A stretch of DNA of 64,000 bases from Chitinophagales bacterium (lineage in GTDB: Bacteria > Bacteroidota > Bacteroidia > Chitinophagales > Saprospiraceae). The notes under the pieces are model-generated. The model was not told where the DNA came from and ran no database searches. It worked only from the letters and a program-made list of their open reading frames with translations. Below are positions 34,761 through 43,395 of this stretch, piece by piece. The first letter of the stretch is position 1, and each line of letters opens with the position of its first letter. Position numbers and translations under genes: made by a program. The stretch covers positions 54,334 to 118,333 of the forward strand of contig JAFLBP010000022.1 of assembly GCA_017303875.1 (NCBI GenBank), written 5' to 3'.

Positions 34761-34777
<17 letters not shown>
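32516..34777 (+). CDS. TonB-dependent outer-membrane receptor, probably metal or metal-chelate uptake
   Basis: 753 residues. The signal peptide ends near residue 24 (FSGQSTNAQ). A carboxypeptidase-regulatory-like domain (about 25-95) precedes the plug: LQEVVVSGTMKAVRRSDSPIPVEIVTP, VGCNVCNTGDIHINGMEGPYTLVALDGMPIV (a CNVC pair), IERIEVVKGPAGALYGSEAMAGMLNVIT. The barrel follows to the end. The aromatic-rich last strand FLGIRFL is followed by MMNDE, encoded by repeat DNA, instead of ending at an aromatic residue. No SusD-like gene follows, so glycan import is unlikely. The receptor is divergent from the His-rich membrane protein and carries a palindrome in its promoter, which suggests metal-regulated uptake (inference). 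Confidence 0.9.
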
Positions 34778-34895
<118 letters not shown>

Positions 34896-34910
34896 CATCG
34901 CTCATCGTTA

Positions 34911-37028
34911 TTAAACGTTTTTCATGGTGAGGGCTACGCGTTTTCGGACCATATCAATTTCCACCACCTTGACGGTGACTTGCTGGCCTAATTGCACGAC
35001 TTCCATAGGATTTTTGACAAATTTATTGGAGAGTTGGGAGACATGTACCAGGCCGCTGTCTTTGATACCAATGTCCACAAAGGCGCCGAAATTGGTGATG
35101 TTGGTTACGATGCCGGGCAGTACCATGCCTTCGTGCAGGTCTTCAATGCTGTGCACATTGCCAAATTCAAAGGCTTTGGCTTCTCCGCGGGGGTCGAGGC
35201 CAGGTTTTTCCAATTCCTTCATAATATCCTGAAGCGTGGGCAGGCCCACTTCTCCGGCGACGTAGCGTTTGAGGTCAATTTGTTGTCGGCGTGCGCGGTC
35301 GCGGATCAGGTCGCTTACGGTACAGCCGAGGTCGGCAGCCATTTTTTCCACCAGGGCATAACGTTCGGGGTGCACCGCGGTATTATCAAGCGGGTTTTGC
35401 GCTTCGCGGATACGCAGGAAGCCGGCGCATTGCTCAAAGGCTTTGTCGCCGAGGCGCGCTACTTTTTTGAGTTCCGAGCGCTTTTTGAAGGGGCCGTTTT
35501 CGGCGCGGTATTGCACGATGTTTTGCGCCAGCACCGGGCCGAGGCCCGAAACGTAGGTCAGCAGGTGTTTGCTGGCGGTATTGAGGTTGATGCCGACGCT
35601 GTTCACGCAGCTTTCCACCGTGCGGTCGAGACTGTCTTTGAGCTGGGTCTGGTTGACATCGTGCTGGTATTGGCCGACGCCGATGCTTTTGGGGTCAATT
35701 TTGACCAATTCGGCGAGCGGATCCATGAGGCGGCGGCCAATGCTGATCGCGCCGCGCACCGTGACGTCGTGGTTTGGGAATTCTTCCCGCGCCGTGTCGG
35801 ACGCCGAGTAAATAGAGGCGCCGGCTTCATTGACCTGAAAAATTTCAACGGGGCTGCCGAACTTGATTTTTCGCAGAAAGTCCATGGTTTCCCGACCTGC
35901 GGTGCCGTTACCGACCGCGATGGCATCGATGGCAAATTTATCGGCGAGGTGTTCTATAAGTGCGCTTGCTTCAAAGACCTGTCGCTGCGGCTCGTGGGGA
36001 TACATGGTATCGTTGTGCAGCAGGTTGCCGGAAGCATCGAGGCAGACCACTTTACAGCCGGTTCGGAAGCCCGGATCGACGCCGAGGATGCGTTTTTCCC
36101 CCAGGGGTGCGGCGAGCAGGAGTTGGCGCAGGTTATCGGCGAATACGCGAATGGCTTCTGCGTCGGCTTTGTCTTTGCTGCTATTGCGGAATTCCGTTTC
36201 GATGCCGGGTTGCAGGAGGCGCTTGTAGGAGTCGTGCACGGCCAAGCGCACCTGCTCCGTGGCTGCGCCATAGCCAAAGAGGAATTGGCGTTCGAGGTCG
36301 GGGATCACCATGCCCTCTTCCGGCTCGATGGATACGCGGAGTATATCTTCTTCTTCGCCGCGACGCATGGCGAGGAGTCGGTGCGAAGGGCAATTGACGA
36401 GTTTTTCGCTCCACTCGAAGTAGTCGCGGTATTTAGCGCCGGCTTCTTCCTTGCCGCGTGCCACGCGGGAGGAGATGATGGCGCCTTTGTCAAAATGGCG
36501 TCGGACGCGGTCGCGGGCTTCGATGTTTTCGCTGACCCACTCGGCGATGATGTCGCGGGCGCCTTGCAGGGCATCTTCCACGGAGGCAACGGCATCGTTG
36601 AGGTAAGTGGCGGCGATAGCTTCCACCTCCTTGTCTTTTTGGGAAAAAATGCGTTTGGCCAGTGGTTCCAGTCCTTTTTCGATGGCCATTGACGCGCGGG
36701 TTTTGCGTTTTTGGCGGTAGGGCAGGTAGAGGTCTTCGAGTTGGGTGAGGGTATCGGCGCCTTCGATGGCTTTGCGCAGTTCGGGCGTCAGTTTGCCTTG
36801 TTCTTCGATGCTTTGCAGGATGGCGGCGCGGCGTTTTTCGAGTTCTTCGATTTTTTTGAGCAGGGCCTGAATATCGGCGATTTGCACTTCATCGAGCGAT
36901 CCGGTGGCTTCCTTGCGGTAACGGGCGATAAAGGGTATGGTAGCGCCCGATTCTAGGAGTTCGAGCACGGCTTCCACGCGGCGCAGGGGGATATTGAGCG
37001 CGGCGGCGATTCGATTGGCGTAGGTCAT
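34911..37028 (-). CDS. tex: Tex family RNA-binding transcription accessory protein
   Basis: 705 residues, close to the family's usual size. In order: an N-terminal helical Tex domain (SGATIPFIARYRKEATGSLDEVQI, residues 28-51), the YqgF/RNase H-like domain (RILGVDPGFRTGCKVVCLD; AIAVGNGTAGRETMDFLRK), the conserved QYQHDVNQTQLKDSLDRTVESCVNSVGINLNTAS linker, helix-hairpin-helix modules (YVSGLGPVLAQNIVQYRAENGPF), and a C-terminal S1 domain (GMVLPGIVTNITNFGAFVDIGIKDSGLVH). Tex binds nucleic acid and affects transcription and expression of specific genes. It is a core gene in many bacteria. Its 3' end abuts the heptamer repeat and its start faces the remnant of an Rpn gene. Confidence 0.95.
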   Translation of the reverse strand: MTYANRIAAALNIPLRRVEAVLELLESGATIPFIARYRKEATGSLDEVQIADIQALLKKIEELEKRRAAILQSIEEQGKLTPELRKAIEGADTLTQLEDLYLPYRQKRKTRASMAIEKGLEPLAKRIFSQKDKEVEAIAATYLNDAVASVEDALQGARDIIAEWVSENIEARDRVRRHFDKGAIISSRVARGKEEAGAKYRDYFEWSEKLVNCPSHRLLAMRRGEEEDILRVSIEPEEGMVIPDLERQFLFGYGAATEQVRLAVHDSYKRLLQPGIETEFRNSSKDKADAEAIRVFADNLRQLLLAAPLGEKRILGVDPGFRTGCKVVCLDASGNLLHNDTMYPHEPQRQVFEASALIEHLADKFAIDAIAVGNGTAGRETMDFLRKIKFGSPVEIFQVNEAGASIYSASDTAREEFPNHDVTVRGAISIGRRLMDPLAELVKIDPKSIGVGQYQHDVNQTQLKDSLDRTVESCVNSVGINLNTASKHLLTYVSGLGPVLAQNIVQYRAENGPFKKRSELKKVARLGDKAFEQCAGFLRIREAQNPLDNTAVHPERYALVEKMAADLGCTVSDLIRDRARRQQIDLKRYVAGEVGLPTLQDIMKELEKPGLDPRGEAKAFEFGNVHSIEDLHEGMVLPGIVTNITNFGAFVDIGIKDSGLVHVSQLSNKFVKNPMEVVQLGQQVTVKVVEIDMVRKRVALTMKNV

Positions 37029-37105
37029 TGTGTGTTGGTTGTGCTTTAAGCGGGGGGCAAATTTGCGGAGTTTTGGGGAGAAAGTGTGGCAAAGTTACTA
37101 ACGGG

Positions 37106-37933
37106 AGTCAGGACTCTTTTATTGATAACAAGTTGAGTGCGCATTTTTCCGATGTATGCTACGTCGGTCAAACCAATGCCCAGAAACCGTTGCGGATAGC
37201 CATTGTATTTGAGCATAAAAGCGCTAAACCTGACAGCCCGCTGGCGGAGCAGCTCCTGCGCTATATTTCCAATATATGGAATGCAGATGTTCGTCAGCAG
37301 CGCGATTTATCACTTACTATTCCGATTGTGCTGTACCACGGCCATGAGGTAATATAAAAGGAAGCACTGAGCGGACTTTTCCCCGGCGCATCGAAAGGGC
37401 TGTTGAGCTTTGTGCCGAGTTTTGATTACATACTGCTGGACATACAACGCATCCCTGACGTGCAGTTCGAAATGTTGGAGTTCTTGTATCTGCGGAATAT
37501 CCTGTTGGCGTTAAAGTACAGTCGCAATGAGAATTACATTGATCAATTTTGGCAAAAAATCGTTATATTTGCCCCTGTAAACACCCAAATGAGTGTCCGC
37601 GATTTATTGCTTCAGGCCACCATTTACTACCTGACCTTTTCATCCATCACTTTCCAGCAAAAATTAAACACAATGAGTACATCCGCAGAAATGACCCAGC
37701 ATCCGGAAGTAAAAACAATTCTGGAGGAGCTTTATGAGCAAGGTATGGCCAAAGGCATGGAGACAGGTATTGAAAAAGGTATTGAAAAAGGCGTGAAAAA
37801 AGGCATTGAAAAAGGCATGGAAAAAATGCTGCTTGCCTTTATGCGGCATCATCCCGGCCTGGATGATAAGGCGGTTGCTGAGGTTATGGAAGTAGATGCA
37901 GCTTTTGTAGCACTTGTTCGCAAAAAACTTTAG
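37106..37933 (+). pseudogene. Rpn-family nuclease gene, 5'-truncated and with an internal stop
   Basis: The frame encodes the middle and end of an Rpn-type PD-(D/E)XK protein: DSFIDNKLSAHFSDVCYV, then RIAIVFEHKSAKPDSPLAEQLLRYISNIW (E-H-K in the ExK position), LTIPIVLYHGHEV, a TAA at 37355-37357, then LFPGASKGLLSFVPSFDYILLDI and the C-terminal GIEKGIEKG repeats (about 37765-37830) typical of the family. The first ~50 residues of the domain are missing; sequence before 37106 does not match and runs into the tex start region. The stop sits where homologues continue, so a Tyr codon (TAT/TAC) to TAA change fits. The ATG at 37403 could start a C-terminal fragment without the catalytic core. Confidence 0.8.
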
Positions 37934-37951
37934 AGCATGTTCGGAAATCCA

Positions 37952-39160
37952 TCAATCGGCTGCCAGGCTCGTCGGCCCGGCCTTTTTACACACCAAAATG
38001 ACCTTTTTCCCCGCCGCATCTGTCACGGCAAATAAATAACGGTTACCGCCGTCTTTCAGGCCTGATTTTTTGCGGATAGCCGCCACATCATCCGGAAAAT
38101 TTTTAGCCGCAATATTGGCTTTGCCCTCCGGGCAATACGGGGCAATGGCTTTTTTATCGTAACTGCAAATCGCCTCAATAACAAAACTGCGACCCGGGAT
38201 ATCAGGCAGCAATTCATCGGCGCAATACAAATGCGTATTGGCCTGTATTTTTTTAAGTCCGTACCGCTGCGCAAATGTGTTGAAAAAACCTGCCTTCCGA
38301 ATCGCAACATTGGGTTCGTACAGGTATTGTCCAAGCCCAAATTCAACTTTGGGCGCATTGGCGCTTGTTTCTATCGGGCCTTCAAAACAATGCACAACCT
38401 GCCCGTCGGCTTGCAAGGTCACCGCATGCACCATTAAATGATCGGGTTTCTGGCGGCCAATATGAAACAATACCTCTTTGCACTCCTCTTCATATGCCAC
38501 CACGTATACCCGCTGAACACCTTCTCCCAACTGCCGCAGGGCCTGCTGAATATCCAGCATGGGCGATGCTTTTAACAAAATATCCTGCGCCAGCTCCAAC
38601 ATACGCGGCAACAATTCGAGTACATTTGGAGCACAGTCTTCCAATCCGGCCACGCGCCCACCCTTAGCATCGCGGCGCGCCGGATCCAGGTAAATAAGGT
38701 TGAATGTATCCTCGGTATTTTCCAGAAAAGCCTCGGCACCTTCGCGGGCAAAATGCACATTGGAAGCCTCAAGACGGCCAAAATTCTGGGCAGTTACAAC
38801 CAACAACTCGTGGTTCTGCTCCACATAGCTGTGTATTTTGAAGCGCTGAGATAAAAAATAGCTGTCTACCCCCAAACCGCCGGTAAGATCCAGGGAATGC
38901 GCGCCCGAAAACAAGGATGCTTTAAAACGCGCGCTTGCCTCCGAAGAGGCCTGCTCCAGCGACAGCGGGAAGGGAAATGCCAGTCCGGGGCGATACCATT
39001 CCGGTATTTTATGCTTTATCTTCTGGTATGCAGCAACCTGTGAGGCGATGTAGGGCATCTGCAAGCCCGGATATTTCCGGGCTTGCAGGGCCAGATCAGC
39101 CGGGTCATCCGCACGATGCTCCCAAACGAAGGTGTGGATGGGCGATAGTCTTGCTTCCAC
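37952..39160 (-). CDS. SAM-dependent methyltransferase with THUMP-like C-terminal domain
   Basis: 402 residues. Methyltransferase motif I is LDLTGGLGVDSYFLS (about 94-108), followed by a motif IV-like LIYLDPARRDAKGGRV (about 156-171). The C-terminal ~80 residues (SFVIEAICSYDKKAIAPYCPEGKANIAAKNFPDDVAAIRKK) form the small THUMP-like domain that accompanies this family. The predicted substrate is RNA, because THUMP-type domains bind RNA, but no target is established. The start is a GTG at 39160, directly after the TAA of the SprB/OmpA gene (no bases between). It is therefore probably read from the same message, although the functions look unrelated. Confidence 0.85.
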   Translation of the reverse strand: MEARLSPIHTFVWEHRADDPADLALQARKYPGLQMPYIASQVAAYQKIKHKIPEWYRPGLAFPFPLSLEQASSEASARFKASLFSGAHSLDLTGGLGVDSYFLSQRFKIHSYVEQNHELLVVTAQNFGRLEASNVHFAREGAEAFLENTEDTFNLIYLDPARRDAKGGRVAGLEDCAPNVLELLPRMLELAQDILLKASPMLDIQQALRQLGEGVQRVYVVAYEEECKEVLFHIGRQKPDHLMVHAVTLQADGQVVHCFEGPIETSANAPKVEFGLGQYLYEPNVAIRKAGFFNTFAQRYGLKKIQANTHLYCADELLPDIPGRSFVIEAICSYDKKAIAPYCPEGKANIAAKNFPDDVAAIRKKSGLKDGGNRYLFAVTDAAGKKVILVCKKAGPTSLAAD

Positions 39161-42100
39161 TTATTTAGCTTTCAGAATTTTAATCTCTACGCGCTGGTTG
39201 GTTTTGCGGCCCTCCGGGGTGAGGTTGCTGGCAATGGGATAACGTTTTCCGTAACCTTTAAACTGTACACGCGCCGTATCAATACCTTTGGCATACAGGT
39301 ATTCCGCAACAGCCTTGGCGCGGTTGGTCGATAACTCATCGGCAAATTTATCTTCCGCGAGGTTATTGGTATGCCCGCCTACTTCAATGACCACTTTTTC
39401 ATTGATCACCAAAAACTCATACAATTCGTCGAGTACCTCACCCGCGCCCTCTTCAAGGGTGTAGCTGTCGGTACGGAAACTGAGCAATCGCATTTTGATG
39501 GATTGCCCTTCCTCCACTGCGGCACTAAGTTCCGGCAAGGCACGGCGCTGGGTGGTAAAGCTGATGGTTTCGGCGCAGCCATTGGCGTCGGTAACGGTAA
39601 CGCTGTGCGCGCCGAGGGGCAGTTTACCGACGTTTGGCCCACTTTGTTTGGTATCCCAGTTGATGATATACGGACTTACACCACCACTCACCTTCACGGC
39701 GGCTTTGCCGTCGGGTTTGGCTTCCGAGGTGGCGCCGAGGTTGCGGATTAATACTGCTTTTAGTGTATCCGGCGCACTGAAAACAAGTCCGGCGCTCTGA
39801 GTAGTGCCGAGTGCGTCGGTGACGGTAGCGCGGTACTCGCCAGCGCCAAGTCCGCTGATTTCCTCGCCTTTAAGTGAAGGATTGTTCCAGACAATGCTGT
39901 AAGGTGGTTTTCCGCCACTGATGTTGAGCGCAATGGCAGCTTTATCCCGGCCGGTACATTTAATGGCCGCTTTTTCCTGTGCTTTTACCACAAGGGCCAG
40001 AATGTTTTCGGTAATGTCGATGGCTGCCTCGGCACTACAAGCATTGGCATCGCTAACGGTAACACGGTGCGTTCCGGGAGCAAGTTTGGCTGCGGTGGCG
40101 CTGGTTTCGCCATTATCCCATTTATAGTTATAAGGAGTGGTGCCACCGATTGCTTCTGCCAGCGCTTTTCCGTCGCTCTTGCCGGTGGAAGCTGGCGCAA
40201 TGGCTTTGGCATCCAGGCTGAATACTTCAGGTTGTTTGATGGAGACGCTTGCGGAGCTTTGGTTTCCGGCTGCATCGTTTACCGTGAGTTGGTAGTCGCC
40301 CGCGGCGAGTCCGGCAACTTTGTCGCCACTCAGTCCGGCCTGGCTCCAGGCGTATTTGTAGGGGCCTTTACCGCCGCTGACGAGCGCATTGATGCCGGCT
40401 GTTTTATCGCCGGCACATTTGATGGTGCCGGAGGTTTCCAACTTGAGGGCGAGGGGTAAAATATTTTCCGTGATGCTCACTTTGGCCGTGGCGCTGCACG
40501 CATTGGCATCACTAACCACCACACTGCGTTCACCGGGAGCCAGTTTTGCTGCTGCTGCGCCGCTTTCTCCGTTATCCCATTTGAAGGTAAAGGGAGCAGT
40601 ACCGCCGCTTGCTTCGGCGAGGGCCTTGCCATCACTGTTGCCGGTGCTTGCGGGCGCTTGCGCGAGGGCGGATGCGCGCAGGGGTTCGGGTTGTTTAAGC
40701 GAGATACTTGCTGTTGTGGTAGTACCTGCCGCGTCGGTCACGGTGAGGGTATAATCGCCGGCGGGGAGTTTATCGGCCGCCATTTCTTTGATATTGGGAT
40801 CGCTCCACTGGAATGTCCAGGGCGTTTTACCACCTTCCACTTTTGCGATAATACTGCCTTGTTTTTCACCGGCGCATTTGATGGCGTTGCCGGGTTCGAG
40901 TTTGACAAGCAAGGGCAGGATATTTTCAGGAATGGTCACCAGGGCTTTGGCAGTACAGCCGTTGGCGTCAGTAGCCGTTACGCTGTGCTGGCCGGGCGTG
41001 AGTTTGGACGCGAGGGCTGTTTTTTCGCCATTATCCCAAACAAAGGTATAAGCGCCGACGCCACCGGCGGCCTTCACTTCTGCTTTACCGCTGGCGCTGC
41101 CTGTGGTGGCGGGCGCGAGCGCCTGTCCGCTCAGGGCCAGTTGTGCCGGTTCTTTGACCCCAACGCTTGCTGTTGCCTGCTTGCCGGATGCATCGGTTAC
41201 AGTAAGGATATATTCGCCGGCAGCAACCGCAGCGATTTTATCGCCGCTCAGGGCTGCGTCACTCCATTTGTACTGGAAAGGCGCTTTCCCGCCACTCACG
41301 GAGGCGCTCAGACCAACTTGTTTTTCGCCGAAGCATTTTATGGCGCCGTTGCTTTCCACTTTGACGCTGAGCGGCAAAATATTTTCGGGAATTTCTACTT
41401 GCGCGGTAGCGGTGCAGCCATTGGCATCGGTGACCGTAACACTGCGCATGCCGGGCGCCAATTTGGAGGCAATATCCTTATTTTCTCCATTATCCCATTT
41501 GTAGGAAAAACTACCCGAACCACCTTTTGCCGTGGCAATGGCTTTGCCATCACTATTGCCCGTAGAGGCGGGCGCCTGTGCCTGTGTTTGTACAAGCAAT
41601 GGCTCCGTCTGTTTCACGGTTACCTTGGCGCCGGCTTTTACGTTGTTGGCATCGGTAACGGTCAGTTCATATTCACCTGCCACCACGCCGGTAGGTTGAA
41701 CGCCCTTAAATTCCGGATTACTCCACTGATACATGTAGGGGCCTTTGCCGCCTTCCACTTCCACAACAAGCGTCGCCTTGTCGACGCCGCCACATTTGAT
41801 AGACACCTTTTCGCGCACATTGATTGTGAGCGGAAGCGCCTGCTGACTTACGCTAACTGTAGCGGTGGCGGAGCAGCCTTTACTGTCAGTTACCGTTACG
41901 GAGTGGGTACCTTCATTCAGCTTTTGAGCGATATTGGCGGTTTCACCGTTGTCCCATTTATAGCTGAAAGGCTTGATACCCCCTTGCATGGATACTTCTG
42001 CCAGGCCGTCGTTTTTGCCAGGCCCGGACTCCGGGCGTTTGAGCACCGTGCTGATGCTCAGTTTGCCGTTCGGCACTTCAATACCACTGGTTTTGCTCAG

Positions 42101-43207
42101 TCCTTTACTGTCTGTAACCGTCAACTCATAGGTTCCCGGCGCTACATTCTGAGGGGCTTCACCCGTAAGGCCGCCCTTCCATTTATAGGTGTAAGGGCCT
42201 TCACCGCCGCTTACTTTTACCCGGATGGCGGCATCTTTACCGTTGCCGGCACAGGTAATTTCTTTTTCCAGCATACAGTTAACCGTTATGGCGGAGGCCT
42301 CTTCGATGAGGTACAAGCCCTTGTCGGAAGTGCCAACCCACACGGCGTCTTCCGAATCCACGGCCATGCGATTACCGTACTGACTGGTGTAATATTCCGG
42401 GCCGCCAAAAGTTTGATAGGCATCATCCAGCATATCGAAGCGGCTGACGATTTCGGAGAGCAGCCACAAGCCGCCTTTGCTGTCGAAATCAAAATCCATG
42501 ATTTCACCATCCACGGCTTTGGCGTCAAAGTTGAGGTCCGACCAGCGTTCTCCACCGGCGGCCTTGGAGATGTCGCCATCGGCCAGCACATAAATATCGG
42601 AGCCATACTGGCGGATACGCCGGACGGGGTATCCGTCGAGGTCGCTGCGCCATTTTCCGGGTGTTCCGAAAAGCAGCCCGTTATCGGTACCGATCCAGGT
42701 GCGGCCGCTTTTATCCTGAAACAGCATGGTGATGTTATCGGATTTAAGCTTGGAGTTGCCGGTATTGATACGTTCCAGAAGTTTCCATTCGGGTTTGGTC
42801 TGGATGCGGTACAATCCGGCATCTTCAGTTCCGATCCAGAGGATACCGGTACCACTTTCATACCAGGCAGCGCTCAGGGTATGTTCGCCTTTGGCAATGG
42901 TTTCAAAATCGACGTTGGCCCAGGAAAAATCCGTATTACCACCCGGAAATTGAAGCACATTGGATTCGCTGATTTTAACAGGCACTTGAGTGCCCAGATC
43001 AGCGGCTTTTACCTGAAAAACCCCTTTTTTGTTGGCGGCCCATTTGGCGCCGCCGCTATTGGCTGCGACGTTGCTGATGGGGCTGCTGCGATCAACCGCG
43101 CTGGTACGAGTGACGCTGTATGCTGTTTTTTGGGCAAAAATTGAAAGCGTGGAAAAAGAGAGTGCCAGGCATAGGATTGCCGGCAGAAAAGTGTTCAAGC
43201 GACTCAT
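39161..43207 (-). CDS. Large surface protein: propeller, 12 SprB repeats and OmpA-like domain
   Basis: 1348 residues. A signal peptide (FLPAILCLALSFSTLSIFAQ) precedes a propeller region (about 100-315) with blades such as GILWIGTEDAGLYRI, GRTWIGTDNGLLFG and DAVWVGTSDKGLYLI. Then come 12 SprB repeats of about 77 residues (about 318-1240), alternating between a type with IKCxG and a type with KWDNGE...VTDANGC. The end is an OmpA-like peptidoglycan-binding domain (VVIEVGGHTNNLAEDKFADELSTNRAKAVAEYL..., about 1275-1348). SprB repeats occur in gliding adhesins and surface proteins of Bacteroidota. The OmpA domain would anchor this one to the wall, with the repeats as a spacer. A minus-strand TATCTTTG (43328-43321) is a possible promoter box. 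Confidence 0.9.
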   Translation of the reverse strand: MSRLNTFLPAILCLALSFSTLSIFAQKTAYSVTRTSAVDRSSPISNVAANSGGAKWAANKKGVFQVKAADLGTQVPVKISESNVLQFPGGNTDFSWANVDFETIAKGEHTLSAAWYESGTGILWIGTEDAGLYRIQTKPEWKLLERINTGNSKLKSDNITMLFQDKSGRTWIGTDNGLLFGTPGKWRSDLDGYPVRRIRQYGSDIYVLADGDISKAAGGERWSDLNFDAKAVDGEIMDFDFDSKGGLWLLSEIVSRFDMLDDAYQTFGGPEYYTSQYGNRMAVDSEDAVWVGTSDKGLYLIEEASAITVNCMLEKEITCAGNGKDAAIRVKVSGGEGPYTYKWKGGLTGEAPQNVAPGTYELTVTDSKGLSKTSGIEVPNGKLSISTVLKRPESGPGKNDGLAEVSMQGGIKPFSYKWDNGETANIAQKLNEGTHSVTVTDSKGCSATATVSVSQQALPLTINVREKVSIKCGGVDKATLVVEVEGGKGPYMYQWSNPEFKGVQPTGVVAGEYELTVTDANNVKAGAKVTVKQTEPLLVQTQAQAPASTGNSDGKAIATAKGGSGSFSYKWDNGENKDIASKLAPGMRSVTVTDANGCTATAQVEIPENILPLSVKVESNGAIKCFGEKQVGLSASVSGGKAPFQYKWSDAALSGDKIAAVAAGEYILTVTDASGKQATASVGVKEPAQLALSGQALAPATTGSASGKAEVKAAGGVGAYTFVWDNGEKTALASKLTPGQHSVTATDANGCTAKALVTIPENILPLLVKLEPGNAIKCAGEKQGSIIAKVEGGKTPWTFQWSDPNIKEMAADKLPAGDYTLTVTDAAGTTTTASISLKQPEPLRASALAQAPASTGNSDGKALAEASGGTAPFTFKWDNGESGAAAAKLAPGERSVVVSDANACSATAKVSITENILPLALKLETSGTIKCAGDKTAGINALVSGGKGPYKYAWSQAGLSGDKVAGLAAGDYQLTVNDAAGNQSSASVSIKQPEVFSLDAKAIAPASTGKSDGKALAEAIGGTTPYNYKWDNGETSATAAKLAPGTHRVTVSDANACSAEAAIDITENILALVVKAQEKAAIKCTGRDKAAIALNISGGKPPYSIVWNNPSLKGEEISGLGAGEYRATVTDALGTTQSAGLVFSAPDTLKAVLIRNLGATSEAKPDGKAAVKVSGGVSPYIINWDTKQSGPNVGKLPLGAHSVTVTDANGCAETISFTTQRRALPELSAAVEEGQSIKMRLLSFRTDSYTLEEGAGEVLDELYEFLVINEKVVIEVGGHTNNLAEDKFADELSTNRAKAVAEYLYAKGIDTARVQFKGYGKRYPIASNLTPEGRKTNQRVEIKILKAK
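39530..42290. repeat. Tandem coding repeat: six A-B pairs of SprB units
   Basis: About 2.76 kb of the surface-protein gene consists of 12 units of about 230 bp in strict A-B alternation (six pairs of about 460 bp). B units share KWDNGE and DANGC; A units share IKC(A/F/T)G and a central W(S/N). Neighbouring pairs are similar enough that recombination between them could change the copy number. Confidence 0.8.
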
Positions 43208-43328
43208 GTAATGTTCTGAATTTACGTGTCAGGGTAAAGCTAAACGCAGAAATCTGCCTTGCGGTATAAATCTGAAATGAAGTAACTTGTTTTACCCGAA
43301 AATGCCGTTATTTGCGTCTGCAAAGATA

Positions 43329-43355
43329 AAGACCTTCTTATATTATAAGACCTTC
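43329..43355. promoter_or_regulatory. Direct repeat with central palindrome between divergent genes
   Basis: AAGACCTTC occurs at 43329-43337 and 43347-43355 (18-bp period), and the palindrome CTTATATTATAAG spans 43337-43349 between them. It lies in the 188-bp gap between the SprB/OmpA gene and the SulP gene and could be an operator for either. No regulator is nearby. Confidence 0.35.
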
Positions 43356-43395
43356 GCTGCTGTAAAACCTTTTTATTTACCTACTTGACTGATAT

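Noticed and set aside
34992..36692. Plus-strand open frame (566 codons) opposite tex
   Set aside because: A compositional shadow of a GC-rich gene. The Tex protein on the minus strand is complete with all family domains.
40658..43144. Long plus-strand open frame (828 codons) opposite the SprB/OmpA gene
   Set aside because: It mirrors the repetitive gene on the other strand. The translated repeats are rich in Cys, Phe, His and Gly without domain logic, and the minus-strand frame has a signal peptide, SprB units and an OmpA domain.
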